Source: Anaerolineaceae bacterium
Lineage (GTDB): Bacteria; Planctomycetota; Phycisphaerae; FEN-1346; JAACEH01
DNA: 5,774 nt
Direction: 5' to 3'
NCBI GenBank assembly: GCA_011682595.1
Contig: JAACEH010000131.1
Location: forward strand, 1 to 5,774
The notes beneath the pieces were generated by a model. The model saw only the letters and a program-made list of their open reading frames with translations. It ran no database searches and was not told where the DNA came from. Of the stretch, positions 1 to 5,585 are shown one piece after another (within the stretch, counting starts at the first letter, position 1; every line of letters starts with the position of its first letter). The translations under genes were made by a program, and so were the position numbers.

Positions 1-794
1 ATCAGGCTGCGGTCGCGGATGTAGCGGCCGTTGATGTAGAGGAACTGCCACTTGGTCGAGGTGCGGCTCTCGGACGGCGGGGCGACCAGGCCCCGGATTG
101 TCCCGGCCGGGGTGTCGCTCTGGACCTCGATCAGCGACTCGGCCAGGTGGCGGCCGTAGAATGCCTCGACCCGCTCCCGCAGGCCCTTGGCTTGCGGCAG
201 GTCGTGCACCATGCGGCCATTGTGCCGCAAGCGCAGGGCCACCTGCGGATAGGCCAGTCCCACGCGGGCCACCGCCTCGACAATGTGGCCCAGTTCAGTG
301 GCGTCGGCCTTCAAGAACTTGCGACGGGCGGGAATGTTATAGAAAAGGTTCCGCACCTCGACCGTCGTGCCGGGCGCCGCCCCGGCGACCCGCAGCTGGC
401 CCGCCTGGCCACCCTCGACGGTAATGCTGTGGGCTTCGACCTGGTCGGCCGGCCGGGTTGTCACGGTCAGGCGGCTGACCGAAGCAATCGACGGCAGGGC
501 CTCGCCCCGGAAGCCGAAGGTCGTGATGTGGTCCAGTTCGTCGCTGCCGGCGAGTTTGCTCGTGGCGTGGCTGGTCGCGGCCAGGGCCAGGTCGTCGGCC
601 GCCATGCCCAGACCGTCGTCGGTCACGCGGATCAGTTTCTTGCCGCCCTCTTCGACCGTGATCTCCAGTTGCGATGCCTCGGCGTCCAGAGAGTTCTCGA
701 TCAACTCCTTGACGACGCTGGCCGGACGTTCGATGACCTCGCCCGCCGCGATCTGGTTGACCAGGTGTGGATCGAGTTTGTGAATGATGCCCAT
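1..794 (-). CDS. mutL: DNA mismatch repair protein MutL, N-terminal ATPase half (C-terminus beyond window)
   Basis: MutL couples MutS mismatch recognition to downstream repair nucleases through ATP-driven dimerisation. 264 codons are visible, covering the GHKL ATPase domain and most of the transducer domain. Motifs seen: NQIAAGEVIERPASVVKEL at 13-31, with the presumed catalytic Glu at E30 and Mg-binding Asn at N34; the DDGLGM ATP-binding motif at 59-64; HATSK at 76-80; GFRGEALPSI at 94-103; and the family signature VRNLFYNIPARRKFLK at 147-162. The visible part ends in YINGRYIRDRSL. The start MGIIHKLDPHLVNQIAAGEV fits the family's usual N-terminus and has a GGAG ribosome site 5 nt upstream. 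The gene lies 135 bp downstream of the response regulator in the same direction, with its own promoter candidate between them. The missing C-terminal half would show whether it has the endonuclease motif DQHAxxERxxxE found in MutL of bacteria without MutH. Identification is near certain. Confidence 0.97.
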   Translation of the reverse strand, partial: MGIIHKLDPHLVNQIAAGEVIERPASVVKELIENSLDAEASQLEITVEEGGKKLIRVTDDGLGMAADDLALAATSHATSKLAGSDELDHITTFGFRGEALPSIASVSRLTVTTRPADQVEAHSITVEGGQAGQLRVAGAAPGTTVEVRNLFYNIPARRKFLKADATELGHIVEAVARVGLAYPQVALRLRHNGRMVHDLPQAKGLRERVEAFYGRHLAESLIEVQSDTPAGTIRGLVAPPSESRTSTKWQFLYINGRYIRDRSL

Positions 795-799
795 GGACG

Positions 800-804
800 C
801 TCCA
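800..804 (-). promoter_or_regulatory. Ribosome binding site of mutL
   Basis: The minus strand reads TGGAG followed by 5 nt (CGTCC) and then ATG. This supports the mutL start at 794. It lies within about 15 nt of the predicted transcription start, so a transcript from the local promoter would have a very short leader. Confidence 0.6.
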
Positions 805-815
805 GAGTTGCGGGC

Positions 816-844
816 ATTATACGAAGCGCAGCCCCGGGCAGCAA
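816..844 (-). promoter_or_regulatory. Sigma-70-type promoter candidate for mutL
   Basis: On the minus strand TTGCTG (839-844) is followed by exactly 17 bp and then a perfect TATAAT (816-821). The -10 element matches consensus 6/6 and the -35 matches 3/6, keeping the TTG core. Transcription would start near 809, about 15 nt before the mutL ATG. In such GC-rich surroundings a perfect TATAAT in the correct place is unlikely to be accidental. It suggests that mutL can be expressed independently of the kinase/regulator genes. Confidence 0.6.
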
Positions 845-894
845 GAACACAGCAAGTTCGACGGGCACGCATTCCACATCGGGAAAGTCGGTAG

Positions 895-908
895 GACCGC
901 ATGCGGTC
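895..908. repeat. 14-bp perfect palindrome in the regulator-mutL spacer
   Basis: GACCGCATGCGGTC equals its own reverse complement. It lies 21 bp after the stop of the response regulator and about 50 bp upstream of the mutL -35 element. No T-run follows it on the minus strand, so it does not look like an intrinsic terminator. As a dyad it could be a binding site for a dimeric regulator, possibly the Fis-type helix-turn-helix of the adjacent response regulator, but only the position suggests this. Confidence 0.4.
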
Positions 909-929
909 GCAAGGGCTCTGGCGCCCCTA

Positions 930-2291
930 CTACAGGCCGTAGTCCTTGATCTTGCGGTACAGCGTTCGCTCGCCGATGCCGAGTTGGCGGGCCGCTTCCT
1001 GGCGGTTGCCGGCGGTGGTTTTGAGGGTGTTGGCGATGAGTTGCCGCTCGGCCTCCTGGAGCGTCATCTTGCCCAGGTTGGCCAGGGTCGGCGCCTGCTG
1101 AATGGCCCCGGGAATATCGGGCGGCAACTGGTCCACGTCGAGCACCTCGCCGGTGGCCAGGGCGACCATGGTCTCGATCGTGTTTCGCAGTTCCCGGACG
1201 TTGCCCGGCCAGGAGTAGGCCTGCAGGGCCTGCAGGGCGGGGGTGGTGAGCCCGGTGACCGTCTTGCCGTGCCGCTCGGCGAACTGTTGGAGGAAGTAGT
1301 CGACCAGCAGGGGGATGTCCTCGGCCCGTTCCCTCAGCGGCGGCAGGGCCAGTGTCACCACCTTTAGGCGGAAGTAGAGGTCCTCGCGGAAGGTTTTTTC
1401 GGCGATGGCATCGGCCAAGTCGCGGTTGGTCGCGCTCAGCAGCCGCACGTCGACGCGGACCGGCTCGTTCGACCCGACGCGCATGACTTCGCCGTCCTCG
1501 AGCACGCGCAACAGTTTGATCTGGGTGCTCATGGGCATGTCGCCGACCTCGTCCAGGAACAACGTGCCGCCGTCGGCGTACTCGAAGCGACCTTTCCGCT
1601 GTCCGGCGGCGCCGGTGAAGGCGCCTTTCTCGTGGCCGAACAGTTCGCTTTCCAGGATTCCTTCCGACAGGGCGGCGCAGTTCAGGGCCACGAAATTACG
1701 GTGCCGGCGAGGCGAGTTGTTGTGGATGGCCCGGGCCAGGAGTTCCTTGCCGGTGCCGCTCTCGCCGGTGATAAGAACCGTGGTGTTGGTCGGGGCGATC
1801 TGTTTGGCGATCTCGACAAGCCGCCGCATCTCGGGGTTGTTGCCCACCACGCCGGCGAAACCGAAGCGCTCGTCGATCTGGGCCGACAACTCGCGGGTCC
1901 GGGCCACCAGGCGCCGCCGTTCGAGCGACTTGGCCACGCGGTCGCGCAGGATGTCGATGTTCAGCGGCTTCTCGATGTAATCGTAAGCGCCCTGGCGGAT
2001 GGCCTCGACGGCCGTCTCGATGCTCGCGTGTCCGGTGATGACGATGACCTCGGTGGTCGGATTGACGGACTTGACGGCCCGCAGGATGTCCATGCCGTCG
2101 AGGTCCTGCATGATCAGGTCGGTGACGACCAGGTCGAAGGTCCGCGACTGAAGGATGTCCGCGGCCCGCTGCGGCGCGGTCACCACCACGCAGTCGTGTC
2201 CGGCCCGCTGCAGGACCTCGGCCACGGCGTCGGCCTGGTTGCGGTCGTCGTCGACGATCAGGATGCGGGCCTTAGGTTGGGTGTTACTCAT
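930..2291 (-). CDS. NtrC-family sigma-54-dependent response regulator
   Basis: A 453-residue cytoplasmic transcription activator that should be phosphorylated by the adjacent kinase and then hydrolyse ATP to open sigma-54 promoters. Domains in order: receiver (about 8-122) with acidic DDD at 14-16, phospho-acceptor D58, T86 and K108; AAA+ core (about 147-380) with Walker A GESGTGKE 176-183, the sigma-54 contact loop GAFTGA 223-228, Walker B GGTLFLDE 241-248, sensor I ATNR 287-290, FREDLYFRL 301-309 and WPGNVREL 361-368; Fis-type helix-turn-helix (about 410-451) ending in ERTLYRKIKDYGL. All key residues are intact and the length is normal for the family. The ATG overlaps the kinase stop as ATGA, with GGAAGG 6 nt upstream. 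It ends in two tandem TAG stops. It resembles AtoC/ZraR/NtrC-type proteins; the target genes cannot be told from sequence. Confidence 0.96.
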   Translation of the reverse strand: MSNTQPKARILIVDDDRNQADAVAEVLQRAGHDCVVVTAPQRAADILQSRTFDLVVTDLIMQDLDGMDILRAVKSVNPTTEVIVITGHASIETAVEAIRQGAYDYIEKPLNIDILRDRVAKSLERRRLVARTRELSAQIDERFGFAGVVGNNPEMRRLVEIAKQIAPTNTTVLITGESGTGKELLARAIHNNSPRRHRNFVALNCAALSEGILESELFGHEKGAFTGAAGQRKGRFEYADGGTLFLDEVGDMPMSTQIKLLRVLEDGEVMRVGSNEPVRVDVRLLSATNRDLADAIAEKTFREDLYFRLKVVTLALPPLRERAEDIPLLVDYFLQQFAERHGKTVTGLTTPALQALQAYSWPGNVRELRNTIETMVALATGEVLDVDQLPPDIPGAIQQAPTLANLGKMTLQEAERQLIANTLKTTAGNRQEAARQLGIGERTLYRKIKDYGL

Positions 2292-3124
2292 TGTGAGCCT
2301 TCCGTGACCTTTTCGCCAAGTGCCGGCAGGCGGATGACAAACTGCGTGCCGCGGCCGAGGTCGCTGGTCACCTCGATAGTGCCGCCGTGCTCAGCGACAA
2401 TGCGTTTGACCGTGGGCAGTCCGAGTCCTGTGCCGCCGGGCCGCGAGGAGTAGTAGGCCTCGAAGATTCGCCCCAGGCGGTCCTCGGGTATTCCCGATCC
2501 CGTGTCGGTGATGCTGATGGCCAGAGTGCCGCCTTCGGCCCGGGCGGCGACCATCAGTTCACCGCCCTCGCTCATGGCGGCCTGGGCGTTAAGGATAATG
2601 TTAAGCATGGCCTGTTTCAAGAGGTCGGCGTCGGCCTCGATGGGCGGCAAGTCGTCGGGAATCGTTTCGCGAACGGTGATCCCTTTTTGTGCGGCCTGCG
2701 GTTCGTAGAAAGCCAGGAGGTCGCGAATCATCTCCGCGGCGTCGATGCGGCGCTTCTGCAATTCCATTCGCCCGGCGAAACGGAGAAAGTCGTCGAGGAT
2801 TTCCTCGAGCCGCCTGGTCTCGTGCTGCAGGACCTCGAGCTTGCGGGCCGTGCGGCGCTCGGTCTCGGTCGTCGGATGGTTGAGGTCTTCGGCCAGCAGT
2901 TGGAGATTGAGGTTGAGCGTGGACAGGGGATTCTTGATCTCGTGGGCCAGTCCGCTGGTGAGTCGCCCGACGTAGGCCATTCGCCGGGAGTCGGTGACCT
3001 GCTGCTGGAGTTGGTCGGCCCGGCAGTGTGCGCTGCGGGCCCGGCGGACGGCCAAAACGGCGCCGACGGCGGCGCCTGCGGCGACGCTGATGACGGCGAT
3101 GAGAAGGACGATCTCGGCGGACAC
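2288..3124 (-). CDS. Membrane-anchored sensor histidine kinase without a recognisable sensor domain
   Basis: Autophosphorylates on a histidine and passes the phosphate to the regulator encoded next to it. Starting at GTG 3124 gives 278 residues. A single hydrophobic helix (about 4-26) is followed by basic RRAR and a short linker, then the HisKA dimerisation helix with LAHEIKNPLSTL (phospho-acceptor H61). The ATPase domain follows: N box LLKQAMLNIILNAQ 168-181 (N179), G1 DTGSGIP 207-213, F box FEAYYSSR 221-228 and G2 GGTGLGLP 230-237. There is no periplasmic, PAS, GAF or HAMP domain in the 60 residues before the histidine, so input may come through the membrane helix or a partner protein. The frame runs upstream to a TTG at 3223, which would add 33 residues with no family resemblance; I prefer GTG because a strong GGAGG precedes it by 10 nt and the protein then begins at the membrane helix. 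The start choice is about 75% certain and the family is certain. Confidence 0.92.
   Translation of the reverse strand: MSAEIVLLIAVISVAAGAAVGAVLAVRRARSAHCRADQLQQQVTDSRRMAYVGRLTSGLAHEIKNPLSTLNLNLQLLAEDLNHPTTETERRTARKLEVLQHETRRLEEILDDFLRFAGRMELQKRRIDAAEMIRDLLAFYEPQAAQKGITVRETIPDDLPPIEADADLLKQAMLNIILNAQAAMSEGGELMVAARAEGGTLAISITDTGSGIPEDRLGRIFEAYYSSRPGGTGLGLPTVKRIVAEHGGTIEVTSDLGRGTQFVIRLPALGEKVTEGSQ
2298..2303 (-). promoter_or_regulatory. Ribosome binding site of the response regulator
   Basis: The minus strand carries GGAAGG followed by 6 nt and then the ATG at 2291. The site lies inside the last codons of the kinase gene. Together with the ATGA stop/start overlap this indicates coupled translation of the two proteins. 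Confidence 0.6.
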
Positions 3125-3133
3125 TTCGGCCGT

Positions 3134-3141
3134 ACCTCCAG
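3134..3141 (-). promoter_or_regulatory. Ribosome binding site that decides the kinase start
   Basis: The minus strand reads CTGGAGGT, one of the best Shine-Dalgarno sequences in the window. GGAGG ends 10 nt before the GTG at 3124, slightly longer than ideal. No ATG or GTG in the kinase frame lies closer, and the upstream TTG at 3223 has no comparable site. Confidence 0.55.
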
Positions 3142-3152
3142 AACCGGACGCA

Positions 3153-3170
3153 CCCGGCGACAAACTGTCA
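3153..3170 (-). repeat. Spacer motif 2, copy A (TGACAGTTTGT-type), before the kinase
   Basis: The minus strand reads TGACAGTTTGTCGCCGGG. It matches 16 of 18 positions with 5474-5491 in the rpsO-pnp spacer, and the first 11 bases are identical. It overlaps the right arm of the 11-bp inverted repeat by three bases and lies about 30 nt before the kinase GTG. It includes a TTGACA-like string, but no -10 element follows at the correct distance. Confidence 0.5.
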
Positions 3171-3209
3171 AGACCCGCAGAGGTCCAAGAGCGGACATGC
3201 GGGTCTTGA
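3168..3209 (-). repeat. Long hairpin (perfect 11-bp inverted repeat) in the pnp-kinase spacer
   Basis: TCAAGACCCGC (minus strand, 3199-3209) pairs without mismatch with GCGGGTCTTGA (3168-3178). The 20-nt loop can fold further through GTCC/GGAC. As RNA from pnp this is a stable stem. It lacks the U-run of an intrinsic terminator, because ACAGTTTG follows. It might be an RNA processing or 3'-end stabilising structure for pnp mRNA, or a control element for the kinase; these roles are inferred. The left end of its loop contains the 12-bp motif shared with the rpsO-pnp spacer. Confidence 0.6.
3190..3201 (-). repeat. Spacer motif 1, copy A (CGCATGTCCGCT)
   Basis: A 12-bp string identical to 5548-5559 in the rpsO-pnp spacer. 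Here it spans the end of the left arm and the start of the loop of the long hairpin. In both places it precedes motif 2 in the direction of transcription (19 nt between them here, 56 nt there). Confidence 0.5.
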
Positions 3210-3217
3210 TGCGATCG

Positions 3218-3246
3218 AAGCAAGAGACAACGTTTGAGCGGTTGCC
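3218..3246 (-). terminator. Weak terminator-like hairpin just after pnp
   Basis: Two bases after the pnp stop, GGCAAC (3241-3246, read on the minus strand) can pair with GTTGTC (3226-3231), giving six pairs including one G-U, with a 9-nt loop. The U-rich stretch TCTTGCTT follows. The stem is short and the tail is interrupted, so at best this gives partial termination, which would leave read-through into the kinase genes. Confidence 0.3.
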
Positions 3247-3248
3247 GG

Positions 3249-5369
3249 CTACTCGCTGGCGGCGACCGCGTCTTTCTCCTCCTTGAGGGCGGCTTTGCGA
3301 GACAGCTTGATGCGGCCCTGGGCGTCGATCTGGATGACCTTGACGCGAACCACGTCGCCGAGCTTGATGACGTCCTCGATGTTCTTGACGTAGGTCTCGG
3401 CCAGTTCCGAAACGTGGCACAGGCCGTCCTGCCCCGGCGTCACTTCGATGAATGCTCCGAAGTCCTTGATGCTCATGACCTTGCCGGTGTAGACCTTGCC
3501 GATCTTGACGTCCTCGGTGATCTGCTCGACCCGTTCGCGAGCCTGTTCGGCGCCCTTGGCGTCCACGCAACTTATCATCACACTGCCGTCGTCCTCGATC
3601 TCGATGCGGGCTCCGGTCTCTTCCTGGATGGCCTTGATGATCTTGCCGCCCGGGCCGATGACCTTGCCGATTTTCTCGGGATCGATATGAATCAGGAGCA
3701 GCCGCGGCGCGTATTCGCTGATTTCCGGCCGCGGCGCGTTGAGCGTGCTGATCATGATCTTCAGTAGTTCCGTGCGGGCGACCCGGGCCTGCTTGATGGC
3801 CTGGCCAACGGTCTCCATCGACAAGCCGGCGACCTTGACGTCGAGCTGGATGCCGGTGACGCCGTTCTGCGTGCCGGCCACCTTGAAGTCCATGTCGCCG
3901 TAATGGTCCTCGGCGCCCTGGATGTCGGTGAGCAGAATCTGCTGGTCGCCTTCCTTGACCAGTCCGATGGAAATGCCGGCCACCGGATCGCTGACCGGGA
4001 CGCCGGCGTCCATCATGGCCAGCGTTGCACCACAGACGGTGGCCATGCTGCTGGAGCCATTGGACTCGAGAATCTCGCTGACGGCCAGGACCGTGTAGGC
4101 GAAATCGTCCGGCTTGGGCATCACCGCCTGGAGGCAGCGCTCGGCCAGGTTTCCGTGCCCGATGTCGCGGCGGCTGGGTCCGCGGATGGGTTTGACCTCA
4201 CCGACCGAGAAGGGCGGGAAGTTGTACTGCAGCATGAACGACTTCTTATACTCCGGGGCCAGTCCGTCGATGACCTGCTGGTCCTGTCCGGTGCCCAGCG
4301 TGGCGGCCACCAGAGCCTGTGTTTCGCCGCGAGTAAAGAGGGCCGAGCCGTGTGTCCGCGGCAGGATGCCGACCTCGCAACTTATCGGCCTGAGTTGGTC
4401 GGGCTTGCGTCCGTCGGGTCGAATGCCGGCCAATATTCGCTGGCGAATGGCCTTCTTCTTAAGGTTGCCGAATTCCGAGGCCACGGCTGAGCGCTCGAAG
4501 CGCGGCTCCTCGACCTCCTCGGGGCTGATCTCGTCGAGGACCTTCGCTTTCAGTTCGTCGAGGGCTTCGGCCTGGGCCTGTTTGCCCGACAGTTCCAGGC
4601 AGGCGATCAACAGGTCCTCGTACTTGGCGACCACGGCCGGCAGTTCGGGGTCGCTCTCCGGCGGCGTCCAGGTCTTCTCGACGCCGACCATCTTGGCCAG
4701 CTCGGCCTGCATGGCGACGATCTCTCTGATGGCCTTGTGCCCCAGCTCGAAGGCCTGCATCAGGTCCTCGTCGCTGGCCTCGCCGGCGCTGACTTCGAGC
4801 ATGTTGATCTCGGTGTCGGTGCCCGACATGAGAATCTCGAGGTCGCACTGCTTGGTTTGCTCGATGGTCGGGTTGATGATAAGTTCGCCGTCCAGGCGAC
4901 CCACGCGCACCGATCCGACCGGCCCGTTAAAGGGGATGGGCGAGACACAGACCGAGGCGCTGGCCCCGATCATGGCCATGACGTCCGTCTCGTTTTCCGG
5001 GTCGAAGCTCAAGACGATGGCCTGTATCTGGACCTCGTCGTTGTAGCCGTCCGGAAACAGGGGCCGCAACGGGCGGTCCATCAGCCGCATGGTCAGAATC
5101 TCTTTGTCCGTGGGGCGTCCTTCGCGCTTGAAGAATCCGCGGGGCACCTTTCCGGCGGAGTACTGCTTCTCGCGATAGTCCATGAAGAGCGGGAACCAGT
5201 CGATTTCCCGGCGGGGCTTGGCCGCCGTGGCGGCAACCATCACTACCGAATCACCATATTGAACCCAAACTGCCCCTGAGGCCTGCTTGGCCAGCTTGCC
5301 CGATCTGAGGATCAAATTCCGGCCGCCAATCTCCTTTACGACTTCATACTCTTTCACTTGATTTTCCAT
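3249..5369 (-). CDS. pnp: Polyribonucleotide nucleotidyltransferase (PNPase)
   Basis: Degrades RNA 3' to 5' with phosphate, releasing nucleoside diphosphates, and can add tails in reverse; it acts in the cytoplasm as a ring-shaped trimer, often with RNase E or a helicase. The 706 residues are close to the E. coli length (711). Order of domains: first RNase PH fold (about 10-145, with [12 protein letters not shown] 79-90 and [10 protein letters not shown] 97-106), helical linker (about 240-320), second RNase PH fold (about 325-545), KH domain (about 557-616, GXXG loop IGPGGK 571-576) and S1 domain (about 622-692, [15 protein letters not shown]). The catalytic segment [17 protein letters not shown] 481-497 keeps the metal-binding aspartates D488 and D494 and K496, and the phosphate-site serines are present in SNGSSSMAT 437-445. 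The start at 5369 has a purine-rich ribosome site and gives a normal N-terminus. It follows rpsO as in many bacteria. Nothing in it looks damaged. Confidence 0.98.
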   Translation of the reverse strand: MENQVKEYEVVKEIGGRNLILRSGKLAKQASGAVWVQYGDSVVMVAATAAKPRREIDWFPLFMDYREKQYSAGKVPRGFFKREGRPTDKEILTMRLMDRPLRPLFPDGYNDEVQIQAIVLSFDPENETDVMAMIGASASVCVSPIPFNGPVGSVRVGRLDGELIINPTIEQTKQCDLEILMSGTDTEINMLEVSAGEASDEDLMQAFELGHKAIREIVAMQAELAKMVGVEKTWTPPESDPELPAVVAKYEDLLIACLELSGKQAQAEALDELKAKVLDEISPEEVEEPRFERSAVASEFGNLKKKAIRQRILAGIRPDGRKPDQLRPISCEVGILPRTHGSALFTRGETQALVAATLGTGQDQQVIDGLAPEYKKSFMLQYNFPPFSVGEVKPIRGPSRRDIGHGNLAERCLQAVMPKPDDFAYTVLAVSEILESNGSSSMATVCGATLAMMDAGVPVSDPVAGISIGLVKEGDQQILLTDIQGAEDHYGDMDFKVAGTQNGVTGIQLDVKVAGLSMETVGQAIKQARVARTELLKIMISTLNAPRPEISEYAPRLLLIHIDPEKIGKVIGPGGKIIKAIQEETGARIEIEDDGSVMISCVDAKGAEQARERVEQITEDVKIGKVYTGKVMSIKDFGAFIEVTPGQDGLCHVSELAETYVKNIEDVIKLGDVVRVKVIQIDAQGRIKLSRKAALKEEKDAVAASE

Positions 5370-5375
5370 ACCTTC

Positions 5376-5381
5376 CCTTCC
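5376..5381 (-). promoter_or_regulatory. Ribosome binding site of pnp
   Basis: The minus strand reads GGAAGG followed by 6 nt (GAAGGT) and then the ATG. The whole 12-nt stretch before the start is purine-rich apart from its last base. An AAAAAT run lies just upstream and would keep the site single-stranded. Confidence 0.6.
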
Positions 5382-5388
5382 ATTTTTC

Positions 5389-5430
5389 CGACCCGACCCG
5401 ACCGAAACACTCTCGTAGCGTCCGTTTCAG
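5389..5430 (-). other. pnp leader: CGACC tandem repeat and small stem
   Basis: Just upstream of the pnp ribosome site the plus strand has three 5-bp CGACC units at 5389-5403 (GGTCG on the transcript). Upstream of that, CTGAAAC (5424-5430, minus strand) can pair with GTTTCGG (5402-5408), seven pairs with one G-U, around a 15-nt loop. E. coli pnp is autoregulated through structure in its leader, so a structured leader here is plausible, but this stem is modest and the role is inferred. Confidence 0.3.
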
Positions 5431-5452
5431 GATCCAGTCTCACGTTCCAATT

Positions 5453-5475
5453 TTCCCGGCCTGCCATTCCCGGCC
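5453..5475 (-). repeat. Direct repeat GGCCGGGAA in the pnp leader
   Basis: GGCCGGGAA occurs twice on the minus strand (5467-5475 and 5453-5461), with a 14-bp period and TGGCA between the copies. It could be a small duplication or a pair of binding sites. The first copy overlaps the sigma-54-like site listed separately. Confidence 0.4.
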
Positions 5476-5477
5476 CA
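5462..5477 (-). promoter_or_regulatory. Possible sigma-54 promoter upstream of pnp
   Basis: The minus strand reads TGGGCCGGGAATGGCA. It keeps the essential GG and GC spaced by 10 bases and resembles the consensus TGGCACG-N4-TTGCA at 5/7 and 4/5 positions. Initiation would fall near 5451, giving a pnp leader of about 80 nt. GG-N10-GC patterns are common by chance in GC-rich DNA, so this is tentative, although the spacer position is appropriate and a sigma-54 activator is encoded nearby. Confidence 0.25.
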
Positions 5478-5491
5478 GCTACAAACTGTCA
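5474..5491 (-). repeat. Spacer motif 2, copy B (TGACAGTTTGT-type), before pnp
   Basis: The minus strand reads TGACAGTTTGTAGCTGGG and differs from 3153-3170 at only two of 18 positions. It lies 104 bp before the pnp start. Its end runs into the possible sigma-54 -24 element, which copy A does not have. Confidence 0.5.
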
Positions 5492-5533
5492 CGGCAATGT
5501 TGAACTTGCGAATTGTCAAAGACGCTCACTACG

Positions 5534-5570
5534 AAGAAAGGGGACCCAGCGGACATGCGCCGCGGCCCCC
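5534..5570 (-). terminator. Intrinsic terminator/attenuator between rpsO and pnp
   Basis: Starting 15 nt after the rpsO stop, GGGGGCC (5564-5570, minus strand) pairs with GGTCCCC (5540-5546), seven pairs with one G-U. Inside it GCGG pairs with CCGC around the loop CGCATGT. TTTCTT follows directly (5534-5539). This is a good rho-independent terminator. Since pnp lies directly downstream, it may act as a partial terminator setting the S15/PNPase ratio, as the terminator between rpsO and pnp does in E. coli. Confidence 0.75.
5548..5559 (-). repeat. Spacer motif 1, copy B (CGCATGTCCGCT)
   Basis: Identical over 12 bp to 3190-3201. Here it forms the loop and right inner arm of the rpsO terminator hairpin, so in both spacers the motif sits within a stem-loop. 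Confidence 0.5.
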
Positions 5571-5585
5571 GGATATTCTCACCGC

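Noticed and set aside
911..927. Hairpin GGGC-GCCAGA-GCCC after the response regulator as a terminator
   Set aside because: The stem has only four or five pairs and is followed by just two T residues, which is too weak to call.
147..1367. 406-codon open frame on the plus strand, opposite mutL and the response regulator
   Set aside because: It crosses two well-identified genes and their spacer, has no family motifs, and its composition is what results from reading GC-rich codons in antisense. The other long plus-strand frames (for example 1632-2453, 2387-3286 and 4114-5046) are rejected for the same reason.
3143..3171. TTGACA as a -35 element before the kinase
   Set aside because: At 16-18 bp spacing only TCCGGT-like sequence follows, which has no resemblance to a -10 element, and the start would fall on the ribosome site.
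3125..3223. 33-residue N-terminal extension of the kinase from a TTG
   Set aside because: It would start inside the hairpin region, has no good ribosome site and adds residues unlike the family. The GTG at 3124 is better supported.
2728..3570. 280-codon minus-strand frame spanning the end of pnp and the start of the kinase
   Set aside because: It is an out-of-frame shadow, rich in Arg, Gly and Ser with no motifs, and overlaps two genes whose correct frames are clear.
5491..5519. TTGACA at 5514-5519 (minus) as a pnp promoter -35
   Set aside because: The sequence at 17 bp spacing is TGCCGT, not a credible -10.
5479..5556. 25-codon minus-strand leader ORF beginning ATG TCC GCT within the rpsO terminator and ending TTG TAG
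   Set aside because: There is no Shine-Dalgarno sequence. The shared spacer motifs at its ends fall in a different relative frame in the other copy, so coding conservation does not explain the match.
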